This document shows positions 6,409 through 14,747 of a stretch of 16,118 nucleotides of DNA, piece by piece (the stretch's first letter is position 1; the number at the start of each line of letters is the position of its first letter). Both the position numbers and the translations under genes were made by a program. The DNA is from CAZWBR01 sp964404205 (GTDB taxonomy: Bacteria > Bacteroidota > Bacteroidia > Bacteroidales > Prolixibacteraceae). The stretch covers positions 1-16,118 of the forward strand of contig CAYOJD010000078.1 of the NCBI GenBank assembly GCA_964404205.1, given 5' to 3'. Under the pieces are notes generated by a model that did no database searches, had not been told where the DNA came from, and saw only the letters and a list, made by a program, of their open reading frames with translations.

Positions 6409-7629
6409 TTATTCGTAACGCAATGCGTCAATCGGGTTGAGGCTTGCTGCTTTTCGTGCCGGATACCATCCGAAAAAGATACCAATGGCCGAACAGACAA
6501 TAAACGATGCGGCAACCGACTGGGGCATGATAAGTGTAGGCCATCCCATGACAGCACCCACACCGGCACTGGCCAAGTATCCAAGCGTAATCCCGATAAG
6601 CCCGCCAATAACGCTGAGCATAGTCGATTCGATAAGAAATTGAAGCAAGATATCGCGTCCTTTGCCTCCAATTGACATGCGCAGCCCGATTTCGCGGGTG
6701 CGTTCAGTAACCGAAACATACATGATATTCATAATACCGATGCCACCTACCAATAGCGAAATACCAGCAATGGCACCCAGAAGGGCGGTCATGATATCGC
6801 TAACCGACGAAATGGTTTTGACCAGTTCAGCTTGCGACATTACTCTGAAGTCGTTGTCATCGCCCTCTTTGATTTTATGTTGCTTTCGCATGACCGCTGT
6901 AATCTCGACGATGGCGTCATCCGATTTTTCTTCACTCACCGCTGACATTTGAATACTCTGGATGTAGTCGATGGCAAGCAAGCGACGTTGAACGGTTGAG
7001 TAGGGGGCAATCATCAGGTCGTCTTGATCCTGGCCCATCGAGTTCTCGCCTTTGTCGGTCAAAACACCAATTATACGGAACGGGATATTCTTGAAACGGA
7101 TATTTTGCCCTATTGGGTCTACTCCTTTCCCAAAAAGGTTTTCGACAACTGTTTGACCGACAATGCAAACTTTAGCCATCGTTTTTATTTCAGTCTCGGT
7201 GAAGGTACGTCCGCTTTCAAGTTTTAACGATTTGATCGACAGGTATTGGTCGTTGCCGCCATAAATGGTGGTAGGCCAGTTCGAGTTGCCAAAAACCGCC
7301 TGGCCGCTCGTCCGAAGCTCTGGTGAGATGGCAACAATATTGGTTACATTGGCTTTCAATGCATCAACATCCGACATTTTCATATTTTGCGCATTGCTGT
7401 TGCCCATCATTACCCCACCGCGTTGCTCTGAACCGGGCATCACAAAAATCATATTCGAGCCCATTGTCGATATCTGGTCTTTGATGCTCTGTTTTGAGCC
7501 CTGACCAATGGCCAGCATCGCAATTACCGAGGCAACCCCGATAATAATACCGAGCATGGTGAGGAAGGCTCTGAATTTGTTTCGCATCAGTGCGTTCATT
7601 GCAATCTTGAGCAAGTTGATATAATTCAT
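6409..7629 (-). CDS. MacB-like ABC transporter permease (FtsX/MacB_PCD)
   Basis: A 406-residue membrane subunit of a MacAB-type tripartite efflux pump. An N-terminal transmembrane helix (about 21-42, AFLTMLGIIIGVASVIAML) is followed by a large MacB_PCD periplasmic domain (about 45-275) and three C-terminal helices (about 281-304, 336-360, 369-388). The typical FtsX signature GIGIMNIMYVSVTERTREIG lies next to the second helix, and the protein ends with the usual YPARKAASLNPIDALRYE. Unlike E. coli MacB it carries no fused ATPase; this is supplied by the gene that ends 12 bp upstream. Substrate cannot be read from the sequence: family members export macrolides, peptides, siderophores or lipoproteins. 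Confidence 0.92.
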   Translation of the reverse strand: MNYINLLKIAMNALMRNKFRAFLTMLGIIIGVASVIAMLAIGQGSKQSIKDQISTMGSNMIFVMPGSEQRGGVMMGNSNAQNMKMSDVDALKANVTNIVAISPELRTSGQAVFGNSNWPTTIYGGNDQYLSIKSLKLESGRTFTETEIKTMAKVCIVGQTVVENLFGKGVDPIGQNIRFKNIPFRIIGVLTDKGENSMGQDQDDLMIAPYSTVQRRLLAIDYIQSIQMSAVSEEKSDDAIVEITAVMRKQHKIKEGDDNDFRVMSQAELVKTISSVSDIMTALLGAIAGISLLVGGIGIMNIMYVSVTERTREIGLRMSIGGKGRDILLQFLIESTMLSVIGGLIGITLGYLASAGVGAVMGWPTLIMPQSVAASFIVCSAIGIFFGWYPARKAASLNPIDALRYE

Positions 7630-7641
7630 TGCTGTAATATT

Positions 7642-8391
7642 TTAAAGTTCATGCGCTTCAACCGGAAGTAATTTTAACATCTCGAGCGATTTAACCTGCT
7701 CTTCAACAAAGAGTTCTTTGGTGACATGGCCGTCGCGGAAGACGATGTTTCGAGTTGTCTGTTTAGCGATATCTGGCTCGTGGGTCACAAATACGATGGT
7801 TTTGCCTTGTTCGTTTAACCGCTGAAAAAGTCCCATAATCTCGTACGACGTTCTGGTATCGAGGTTGCCCGTTGCTTCATCTGCCAGAATCACTACCGGA
7901 TCGTTTACCAGCGACCGGGCTATTGCTACACGTTGTTGCTGTCCACCCGACAACTGGTTGGGGGTGTGGTGCATACGGTCGGCCAGCCCAACAGCTTCGA
8001 GGGCATTAATGGCCCTTTCGCGCCGTTCTTTCGATTTGATTTGGCTGTTATAAAAGAGCGGAAGCTCTACGTTCTCGAGCGCCGTGGTCCGTGGTAACAG
8101 ATTATAAGACTGGAATACAAACCCCAGTTTGTTGTTTCGCAACTCGGCCAGTTGGTTCTTACTCAAGTCGGCAACACTGGTCCCATCCAGCCGGTAGTCG
8201 CCCGAAGTGGGTTTGTCGAGGCAGCCCAGAATATTTAACATGGTCGATTTGCCCGAACCGCTAGCTCCCATGATGGCCACAAACTCGCCTTCCCGTATTT
8301 GCAGGTTAATCCCTTTAAGCGCATGGACCGAGACATCGCCGACATGAAATACCTTTCTTAGCTGGTTTACCTCTATAATAACTTTTTTCAT
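7642..8391 (-). CDS. MacB-like ABC transporter ATP-binding protein
   Basis: A 249-residue cytoplasmic ATPase that powers the adjoining permease; it belongs to the LolD/MacB/FtsE group. All nucleotide-binding motifs are intact: Walker A GASGSGKST (42-50), Q-loop FVFQSYNLLP (Q94), ABC signature LSGGQQQRVAIARS (147-160), Walker B VVILADEA (166-173) with D-loop GNLDT, and the H-loop histidine H204 in FVTHEPD. The stop codon lies 12 bp before the permease start and the ATG 72 bp after the adaptor stop, so it is part of the same operon. A C-terminal tail of about 25 residues (VEEQVKSLEMLKLLPVEAH) extends beyond the core domain. Confidence 0.94.
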   Translation of the reverse strand: MKKVIIEVNQLRKVFHVGDVSVHALKGINLQIREGEFVAIMGASGSGKSTMLNILGCLDKPTSGDYRLDGTSVADLSKNQLAELRNNKLGFVFQSYNLLPRTTALENVELPLFYNSQIKSKERRERAINALEAVGLADRMHHTPNQLSGGQQQRVAIARSLVNDPVVILADEATGNLDTRTSYEIMGLFQRLNEQGKTIVFVTHEPDIAKQTTRNIVFRDGHVTKELFVEEQVKSLEMLKLLPVEAHEL

Positions 8392-8463
8392 CTTTACTGA
8401 AGTTTTGTTTGTACAACAAAGTACATCTGCTGGCGCAAAGCCTGTGAAAGCTTTTGGGCCAGG

Positions 8464-9708
8464 TTATGGCCTCGGGGCTCCACCACGCGGACGCTGTGGC
8501 ATAAATGGACTACGGGCTGTACCTGTCGAGGCAGTAGTCTCTTTTTCCTGTGCCATCGAGGTTATCACTTCGTCGCCTTCGTTTAAGCCTGAGATTATCT
8601 CGTAGCTTATCCCGTCATTTTCACCAACTTCTACATTGCGGGGAAAAATCATAGGACCGTTTTTTACCCAAATGGTTTTATTGCTTTCCGAAACCTTCCC
8701 GTTTGAGTTATCGCCGGCAGTGCCCATTGGCTGCATCTCTGGTGTCTTGAAATCAGGTTTTGGTAACGATTTCATATAGTTGGCCAACATCGTCTGGTCG
8801 GGGCTAAATCGTACAGCTTTTCCTGGAATAACCAGAATGCCAGGCTTTTCTTTCACAATTATAGTTGTGCTGGCGGTCATTCCCGGCATCAGTTGCTTTT
8901 CAGGGTTTGGTGCCTGAATAATAACGGTGTAGGTAATTACATTATTGGTTTGCACCGGTTGCAGACGAACTTCGGTAATGGTTCCCGAGAATTTCAGATC
9001 AGGGTAGGCATCGACCGTAAATTCAACACGCTGGCCCAGTTTTACCTGACCGATATCGGCTTCGTCCACACTGGCTTCTACCTCCATTTGGGTCAGGTCG
9101 TTGGCGATAGTAAAAAGGGTTGGCGTATTGAAACTGGCAGCCACTGTCTGCCCCTCTTCCACCGCACGGTCGAGGATTATCCCATCGATTGGCGAGTAGA
9201 TATAGGCATAGTCGAGATTAATCTTATTCTTGTCATACACCGATTTGGCATTCTTTAAGCTGGCAACAGCTTTGTTATAGTTGTATTCGGCCAAATCAAA
9301 ATCAGACTGGGCAATTAATTTTTTCTCGATCAGTACTTTGTATCGTTCGTAATTGGCCTTTTGATAGGTAACTTCGGCTTGTGCCTGATCAACAGAGGCT
9401 TTGCTTTGGTCGAGTTGGGCTTTTAGCGGCGTTTCGTCAAGCTGCGCAAGTAACTGTCCTTTTTTTACTTCGCTGTTGAAGTCAACATAAATTTTTTGAA
9501 TAACGCCCGATACCTGAGTCCCCACTTCGACGGTAACTACTGCTTCGAGTGTTCCCGATGCTGTTACAGTATTGCTGATATTTCCTTTTCCGATTTTCAC
9601 GGTTTCGAAGGTGTAATTCTTTTCGGTGCTGCGAAGAGAACGCAGAATAAAGAACCCGATAAGCAGCGCCCCTGCTATCGCTCCGATGTATATCACTTTC
9701 TTTTTCAT
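8464..9708 (-). CDS. HlyD/MacA-like periplasmic adaptor (membrane fusion protein)
   Basis: A 414-residue adaptor joining the inner-membrane MacB-like complex to the TolC-like channel. It has an N-terminal membrane anchor (about 5-22, VIYIGAIAGALLIGFFIL), then the first half of a lipoyl-type domain (GTQVSGVIQKIYVDF...GQLLAQLDE, about 61-92), an alpha-helical hairpin (about 93-165, rich in Ala, Gln and Lys), the second lipoyl half (IYSPIDGIILDRAVEEGQTV), and beta-barrel and membrane-proximal domains (LGQRVEFTVDAYPD..., MPGMTAS). The linker around 320-350 and the C-terminal tail, rich in Pro, Arg and Gly (about 400-414), are variable regions. It starts at an ATG 26 bp after the TolC-like gene's stop and is the second gene of the efflux operon. 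Confidence 0.93.
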   Translation of the reverse strand: MKKKVIYIGAIAGALLIGFFILRSLRSTEKNYTFETVKIGKGNISNTVTASGTLEAVVTVEVGTQVSGVIQKIYVDFNSEVKKGQLLAQLDETPLKAQLDQSKASVDQAQAEVTYQKANYERYKVLIEKKLIAQSDFDLAEYNYNKAVASLKNAKSVYDKNKINLDYAYIYSPIDGIILDRAVEEGQTVAASFNTPTLFTIANDLTQMEVEASVDEADIGQVKLGQRVEFTVDAYPDLKFSGTITEVRLQPVQTNNVITYTVIIQAPNPEKQLMPGMTASTTIIVKEKPGILVIPGKAVRFSPDQTMLANYMKSLPKPDFKTPEMQPMGTAGDNSNGKVSESNKTIWVKNGPMIFPRNVEVGENDGISYEIISGLNEGDEVITSMAQEKETTASTGTARSPFMPQRPRGGAPRP

Positions 9709-9734
9709 GGTATTATACTGTGATTTATTGATTT

Positions 9735-11126
9735 TTATAATGATAACGGGGTTCCTTTGTAGAAATCGAGGATTTTGTAATTGAATATGAGGGTGTATTT
9801 CGACTGGAGAAATTTGCTTTCGGAAGTGATCAGATTGGTCTTTTCAAACAGGTAATCGACAGAGTTGAGCAGCCCAAGTTTGAATTTTTCGGTCGAAACC
9901 TGATAAGATTCCTGCTGTGCATCGAGTTGTTCCTGTCCGGCGGCATATTCAGTCTGGACTGAAACTACATCCTGACAGGCCTGTTCGATATTTTTTCTTA
10001 ACTCGTTGCGCGTATTGATCTCATCAAGTTCGGCATCAGCCAATCCGATTCTGGCCAGTTCGACATTGGTTTTCACCTGCTTTTTCTGGAAAATCGGAAT
10101 TGACATGGAGATTCCGACTGAGGGGCTGATTTTGTTGTTTAGCTGTTCGCCAAAGTTGAAAGTATTTCCCTGACTCGAATAGTCGTAGTTATAGCTATTT
10201 TTCACTTTCGAATATCCGGTAGAGATGCCCGCATCCATCGAAAGCGAAGGCATTAAATCGGCTCTGGCAATTTTCTCGTCGAGCAGGGCGCTTTGCTTGT
10301 TCAGTTCTGCAGTTTTGATTTGTGGCTTGAATCCAAGTGCAGCATTGTAAATTTCCTGGGCGTTGGGCTGAATGTTCTGATTTAAAATATTTTGAATATC
10401 AGGAGATACAATGGTGAAATTATTGTCAACCGGAAGTTCCATTAACTGCATCAGGTTTACTTTAGCTGTCGAAAGCTGGCTTTGATAATTGGCCAGTGTC
10501 TGTTTTTCAGTCGCCAGTTCCGATTTAATCTGTAAATAATCCGATTGAGAAATAACGCTCAGGTTTAACCGTTCGCCGGCCAGCGCCAGTTGCTCGGTAG
10601 TCGCTTCAATCTGTTTTTGGGCATTGGCAACCTGCTCCTGATTGTAGAGCACTTGTAGAAACGCATTGAGAATGCTCAAAGAAACGGACTCTTTGATGGC
10701 TTCGGAATTATATTTCCCGCTTTCTAAATCAAGTTCTGCCTGTTTGATTTTGTTGGCTGTTTTTAATCCGTTGAAAATTGAAACGCTTGAGTTTGCTGAA
10801 AAACTGGTACTGTTTGAACCATACAGCGAACTGGTGTATTCCAGTGTATTAGGATCGAGGTTTTTGCTCCAGTTAAAGTTTTGGCGGGCCGATGCGCTGA
10901 GCGACGGCAGCCGGTTCAATTTAGCCTGATCGGCGTTGAGCTGGTTCCGGTCGTTTGTCAGACCACTTTTTTGAACCTGCACATTCTTTTCGAGTGCATA
11001 ACTGATACACTTTTCAAGTGTCCAGGCACTGCTGTTTTCCTGCGCCAAAGATTGCGAAGCCGGCAAATTGACCAGCAGGATAATGATTATTATATTCCCA
11101 ATTATTGCTTTCATATTCTTCGACAT
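9735..11126 (-). CDS. TolC-family outer-membrane efflux channel
   Basis: A 463-residue outer-membrane efflux protein. A signal peptide covers about residues 1-28 (lysines, then IIGNIIIIILLVNLPAS, with probable cleavage after SLA before QEN). The mature protein has two OEP repeats (about 32-240 and 255-455) with long coiled-coil helices rich in Gln, Ala, Leu and Glu; each includes a characteristic segment such as LEKCISYALEKNVQVQKS and IYNAALGFKPQIKTAELN, and the last ends SVDYLFEKTNLI..YK. An internal ATG at 11114 (MKAIIGN) is an equally good start. It is the first gene of the efflux operon; the adaptor follows after 26 bp. Together with the adaptor, ATPase and permease it spans both membranes for drug or peptide export. 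Confidence 0.93.
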   Translation of the reverse strand: MSKNMKAIIGNIIIIILLVNLPASQSLAQENSSAWTLEKCISYALEKNVQVQKSGLTNDRNQLNADQAKLNRLPSLSASARQNFNWSKNLDPNTLEYTSSLYGSNSTSFSANSSVSIFNGLKTANKIKQAELDLESGKYNSEAIKESVSLSILNAFLQVLYNQEQVANAQKQIEATTEQLALAGERLNLSVISQSDYLQIKSELATEKQTLANYQSQLSTAKVNLMQLMELPVDNNFTIVSPDIQNILNQNIQPNAQEIYNAALGFKPQIKTAELNKQSALLDEKIARADLMPSLSMDAGISTGYSKVKNSYNYDYSSQGNTFNFGEQLNNKISPSVGISMSIPIFQKKQVKTNVELARIGLADAELDEINTRNELRKNIEQACQDVVSVQTEYAAGQEQLDAQQESYQVSTEKFKLGLLNSVDYLFEKTNLITSESKFLQSKYTLIFNYKILDFYKGTPLSL

Positions 11127-11184
11127 GATTTATGGCCGAAAAATAGGATGGGTGGCGATTTTGGGAAAAAAATATAGACGTTTG

Positions 11185-11214
11185 CCTCTTTTTTGCCGAC
11201 GGAATTCCTCTTTT
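11185..11214 (-). promoter_or_regulatory. Direct repeat with 22-bp period upstream of the efflux operon
   Basis: On the minus strand AAAAGAGG occurs at 11207-11214 and again at 11185-11192, a period of 22 bp, or about two helical turns. The copies lie 59-88 bp upstream of the first ATG of the TolC-like gene. LytTR-type regulators bind paired direct repeats with such spacing, and one is encoded downstream. Two imperfect -7 candidates (11169-11176 TATATTTT, 11138-11145 TATTTTTC) lie between the repeats and the gene. Assignment to that regulator is inference. Confidence 0.35.
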
Positions 11215-11234
11215 CCCCTTTAGTGAACTCTGCC

Positions 11235-11268
11235 CTAAAAAAGAAAAACCGGGTGGAAACCCGGTTTA
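11235..11268 (-). terminator. Intrinsic terminator of metF
   Basis: AAACCGGGT (11246-11254) pairs with ACCCGGTTT (11259-11267), a 9-bp stem with a GNRA-size 4-nt loop. On the minus strand it is followed directly by a T-rich run (TTTTTCTTTTTT, complement of 11236-11247). The stem overlaps the metF stop codon, so the transcript ends almost without a 3' UTR, just before the efflux promoter region. Confidence 0.85.
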
Positions 11269-12219
11269 AAATACTGCTTTAGCTATTTGACGAACGTTGT
11301 CGGTCAATCCGTAAGTATAAATATGAAGACAAGGCACATTGTGGGCGATTAAATCTTTGGCCTGCATAATGGCCCACTGGGTCCCAACCATTCTGGCATC
11401 GTCGTTGGTTTTGCACTTTCTAATCTCGGAAGCAAATGCTTCGGGAATATCAATACTAAAAATCTTTGGAAGAATGGTGATTTGGTTCATTAGCGCAAGA
11501 GGTTTGATTCCGGGTATAATGGGAACCGTGATTCCTGCCGTGCGGCATTTCTCAACAAAATCGTAATATTTCTGATTGTCGAAAAACATCTGGGTCACAA
11601 TATAATCAGCGCCGGCATCAACTTTCTGTTTCAAATATTTCAGGTCGATATCGATGTTGGAGGCTTCGGCATGTTTTTCGGGATAGCCGGCAACACCAAT
11701 ACAAAAATCGAGCGGAGTATTGTTTTTCATCTCCGGATCGAGATATCGGCCTTCGCGTAGGTTGGATACTTGTTTAACCAGTTCGCTGGCGTGGCTGTGC
11801 CCTTCAGGTTCGGAACGAAAAACGGCCTCAGACTTCAGCCCGTCGCCGCGCAGGGCCAACACATTGTCGATATCGAGAAAGTTAAGGTCGAGAAGCATGT
11901 TCTCGGTCTCTTCGCGGGTAAATCCGCCACATACCACATGAGGAACTACCGGAACGCCAAACTTATATTGAATGGACGCAGCTATAGCAACAGTACCCGG
12001 TCGTTTGCGGACCGTATGTTTTTCAATTAGTCCATTGGGCAGAGTGCGGTACTCAACTTCGTCGCGGTGGGCGGTAAGATTGATATATTTAGGCTTGAAT
12101 TCAAGTAATTCCTCAATGGTTTGGTACAATTTATCGGCATTCTGGCCTTTTAGCGGAGGCAAAAGTTCGAATGAAAAAATGGTCTTATCAGATTGCTTGA
12201 TGATATCGATTACTTTCAT
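11266..12219 (-). CDS. metF: Methylenetetrahydrofolate reductase
   Basis: Reduces 5,10-methylene-THF to 5-methyl-THF with FAD, supplying the methyl group for methionine synthesis; a cytosolic TIM-barrel enzyme. The 317-residue length fits bacterial MetF. Visible landmarks are FSFELLPP with the catalytic glutamate E18 (usually SFEFFPP), YINLTAHRDEVEYR, the HVVCGG strand, VLALRGD for FAD binding, FCIGVAGYPEKH, YIVTQMFFDNQKYYDF with the substrate-contacting QMFF, IIPGIKPL, and a final HIYTYG segment. The ATG at 12219 gives a normal N-terminus. It is a single-gene transcript with a -7 element upstream and a terminator at its stop codon. It is divergent from rnr across about 220 bp in which I find no riboswitch. 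Confidence 0.95.
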   Translation of the reverse strand: MKVIDIIKQSDKTIFSFELLPPLKGQNADKLYQTIEELLEFKPKYINLTAHRDEVEYRTLPNGLIEKHTVRKRPGTVAIAASIQYKFGVPVVPHVVCGGFTREETENMLLDLNFLDIDNVLALRGDGLKSEAVFRSEPEGHSHASELVKQVSNLREGRYLDPEMKNNTPLDFCIGVAGYPEKHAEASNIDIDLKYLKQKVDAGADYIVTQMFFDNQKYYDFVEKCRTAGITVPIIPGIKPLALMNQITILPKIFSIDIPEAFASEIRKCKTNDDARMVGTQWAIMQAKDLIAHNVPCLHIYTYGLTDNVRQIAKAVF

Positions 12220-12274
12220 TTGAAATCACGGTGTTAGAAAATGATATTGATTTCAGACTCTTTGTCAATAATTA

Positions 12275-12282
12275 CAAAGATA
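12275..12282 (-). promoter_or_regulatory. -7 element of the metF promoter
   Basis: On the minus strand the sequence is TATCTTTG, a perfect TAnnTTTG match, 55 bp upstream of the metF ATG. The -33 position at 19 bp spacing (AGGA) does not match TTTG, so the promoter may need help from a regulator or be weak. Confidence 0.45.
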
Positions 12283-12441
12283 AGGCTTTTTTAGATCGAT
12301 TCCTGATATAAAGAATAGCAGCAGGGCAATTTAACTGTTTGATAACGAAATGTTGGTTGAGTTTGTAAAACACAAATTTGGCAGCCAATTTTTTTATTGT
12401 TCAAAATAACCCTTATCTTCATTGTATTAAATCACTTTGCT

Positions 12442-14646
12442 ATGGCAAAAAATAAGAAGAAAACACTGACTTTCAATAAGGCGGGCCTTAAGCAGGCTAT
12501 CCTCTCATTTTTTTATGAAAATGGGCAGAAGACTTTTAACTATAAACAGATTGCTGCAGCCCTAGGAGCCAGGGATGTGACGGTACATCAGTTGATTGTG
12601 GTTTCGCTGCAGGAGTTAAACGAAGCCGAAGTGCTCGACGAAGTCTCGCGTGGCAAATATCAGTTGCGCGAGAAGGGTGGGACTATCACCGGAATCATGG
12701 TGATGAACCCCAAAGGATATGGCCAGGTAGCCAGCGACGAGGTAGAGCAACCGGTTTTTATTTCAGCCGTGAATATGAATCATGCGCTTGATGGCGACAA
12801 GGTCCGCATCAGGCTTTATGCCCGCCGTAAAAAAGTGGCACCCGAAGGCGAGGTTGTCGAAGTTATCGAACGGGCTAAAACGACATTTGTGGGTACGGTC
12901 GAAATATCGAATTTTACCGCTTTTCTGGTTCCAACCAAGCGTTCGCCGTTCGATTTGTATATTCCGAAAGAGAAACTGAATGGAGCCAAACACGGGCAAA
13001 AGGCGATTGCGCGTATTCTCGACTGGCCCGAAAGGGCTCGTAACCCGTTTGCTGAAATTATTGATGTCCTCGGCGATGCGGGAGATAACAATACCGAGAT
13101 GCACGCGATTTTGGCTGAGTTTGACTTGCCATACAAATATCCCGAAAAGGTCGATCAGGCAGCCAATAAAATTCCGATGGAGATTTCGGAAGAAGAGATT
13201 AAAAAGCGGCGCGATTTTCGAAAAGTGCCAACTTTTACCATCGATCCTGCTGATGCCAAGGATTTTGACGATGCACTATCATTACAAAAACTAAATAACG
13301 GATTGTGGGAAGTGGGCGTTCATATTGCAGATGTTACCCACTATGTCCATCTCAATTCGTTGCTCGAAGAGGAGGCCTACAACCGTGCCACATCGGTTTA
13401 TCTGGTCGATAGAGTGGTGCCTATGTTGCCCGAACGGCTGTCTAACGGGGTCTGTTCATTACGGCCCCATGAAGAGAAACTTTGTTTCTCTGCTGTATTT
13501 CAGCTGGATGACGAGTGTCACATTAAAAATGAATGGTTTGGCCGGACGGTTATTTATTCCGATCGTCGTTTTGCCTATGAAGAGGCCCAACAGGTGATCG
13601 AAACTGGCCAGGGCGATATGAAAGAGGAGATATTGACCCTCGACCGACTGGCAAAGAAATTGCGCGAAAAGCGATTTGCCAATGGCTCAATTGCATTCGA
13701 CAGGGTTGAAGTGAAATTTGAAGTCGATTCTGATGGAAAGCCGCTGCGTGTTTTCTGGAAAGAGTCGAAGGATTCGAATAAGCTAATAGAAGAATTTATG
13801 TTGCTGGCCAATAAGCGTGTGGCTGAATTTATTGGAATGCCAGGCGGCAAAAAGAAGGAGCGTACCTTTGTTTATCGTATTCACGATAAGCCAGATCCTG
13901 ATAAGCTGGATACTTTTAACCACTTTATCAAACGGTTTGGGTATGGCATTATGACCAACACCCCGCAGGCCGTGGCCTCGTCGATGAACAAATTGATCGA
14001 ACATGTTTCGGGAAAGAAAGAACAAAATGTAATTGAGACGTTGGCCATCCGGACGATGGCAAAGGCCGAATATTCGACCCGAAATATAGGTCACTACGGT
14101 TTGTCCTTCGATTATTACACGCACTTCACTTCGCCCATCCGCCGTTATCCCGATATGATGGTCCACCGGTTGCTGGCCCGTTACCTCGAAGATGGCCGTT
14201 CAGTTCCGGCGCAAAAATGGGAAGAGATGTGCAAACACGCTTCAGAAATGGAAACCAGGGCGGCCAATGCAGAGCGGGCATCAATCAAATACAAACAGGT
14301 CGAATTTATGGCCGATAAGGTTGGCCAGCAATTTAAAGGCGTAATTTCAGGGGTAACCGACTGGGGTATTTATGTCGAGATTGCCGAAAACAAATGTGAA
14401 GGAATGGTATCAATGGCCGAGTTGACGGATGATTTTTATGCGTTTGATGAGCGAAATTATTGTATCGTTGGACGCAGGTTTCACAAGCGTTACCAGTTGG
14501 GCGATGAGGTGGAAGTGGAAATTATCCGGGCCAATATCGAAAAGAAGCAACTCGATTTTCGGATGGCCGGTGAGTTGCCCAAAGTAACGCCCGTTCAAAA
14601 GAAATTTCCAAAGCACCAGAGAGGAAAGAAGAAACGAGGACGTTAA
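12442..14646 (+). CDS. rnr: Ribonuclease R
   Basis: A 734-residue 3'-5' exoribonuclease of the RNB family that degrades structured RNA, including rRNA and mRNA fragments. Order of domains: a lysine-rich start, a winged-helix N-terminal domain (about 15-75, QIAAALGARDVTVHQLIVV), two cold-shock/OB domains (about 80-240, beginning GTITGIMVMNPKGYG), the RNB catalytic domain (about 258-590) and an S1 domain near 640-715 (FKGVISGVTDWGIYVEI), then a basic tail HQRGKKKRGR. The metal-binding aspartates are intact in TIDPADAKDFDDA (D268, D274, D276, D277), and the YSTRNIGHYGLSFDYYTHFTSPIRRYPDMMVHR-type motif is present. The ATG at 12442 is chosen over an upstream TTG at 12397, which would add a hydrophobic stub foreign to the family. 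Confidence 0.95.
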   Translation: MAKNKKKTLTFNKAGLKQAILSFFYENGQKTFNYKQIAAALGARDVTVHQLIVVSLQELNEAEVLDEVSRGKYQLREKGGTITGIMVMNPKGYGQVASDEVEQPVFISAVNMNHALDGDKVRIRLYARRKKVAPEGEVVEVIERAKTTFVGTVEISNFTAFLVPTKRSPFDLYIPKEKLNGAKHGQKAIARILDWPERARNPFAEIIDVLGDAGDNNTEMHAILAEFDLPYKYPEKVDQAANKIPMEISEEEIKKRRDFRKVPTFTIDPADAKDFDDALSLQKLNNGLWEVGVHIADVTHYVHLNSLLEEEAYNRATSVYLVDRVVPMLPERLSNGVCSLRPHEEKLCFSAVFQLDDECHIKNEWFGRTVIYSDRRFAYEEAQQVIETGQGDMKEEILTLDRLAKKLREKRFANGSIAFDRVEVKFEVDSDGKPLRVFWKESKDSNKLIEEFMLLANKRVAEFIGMPGGKKKERTFVYRIHDKPDPDKLDTFNHFIKRFGYGIMTNTPQAVASSMNKLIEHVSGKKEQNVIETLAIRTMAKAEYSTRNIGHYGLSFDYYTHFTSPIRRYPDMMVHRLLARYLEDGRSVPAQKWEEMCKHASEMETRAANAERASIKYKQVEFMADKVGQQFKGVISGVTDWGIYVEIAENKCEGMVSMAELTDDFYAFDERNYCIVGRRFHKRYQLGDEVEVEIIRANIEKKQLDFRMAGELPKVTPVQKKFPKHQRGKKKRGR

Positions 14647-14674
14647 TGGGTTGATTCATTGATGATGACTGATT

Positions 14675-14695
14675 GTGGTAATTCGCAGTTACCAC
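14675..14695. promoter_or_regulatory. Palindrome, candidate operator of the TetR-family regulator
   Basis: GTGGTAA (14675-14681) and TTACCAC (14689-14695) are perfect 7-bp inverted arms with a 7-bp centre. The palindrome lies between rnr and the TetR gene and overlaps the expected -33 position of the latter's promoter. TetR dimers bind palindromes of this size and often repress themselves. As no T-run follows, it is not an intrinsic terminator of rnr. Confidence 0.5.
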
Positions 14696-14716
14696 GTATA
14701 ACTTACAGATTTTTTT

Positions 14717-14724
14717 TATATTTG
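14717..14724 (+). promoter_or_regulatory. -7 element of the TetR-family gene
   Basis: TATATTTG matches TAnnTTTG exactly and lies 23 bp before the ATG at 14748. At 19-bp spacing the -33 position (14694-14697, ACGT) does not match TTTG and touches the end of the palindrome at 14675-14695. Confidence 0.5.
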
Positions 14725-14747
14725 ATGCCAATGTTTAAATCAGACTT

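Noticed and set aside
12220..12441. Riboswitch (SAM or similar) upstream of metF
   Set aside because: The predicted metF leader is only about 45-50 nt, and I see neither a multi-stem structure nor known conserved cores.
13783..14166. 127-codon open frame on the minus strand within rnr
   Set aside because: It is antisense to the conserved RNB domain of RNase R and shows no recognisable protein pattern.
14675..14695. Intrinsic terminator of rnr
   Set aside because: The hairpin is short and is followed by GTATAAC rather than a T-run; an operator is the better reading.
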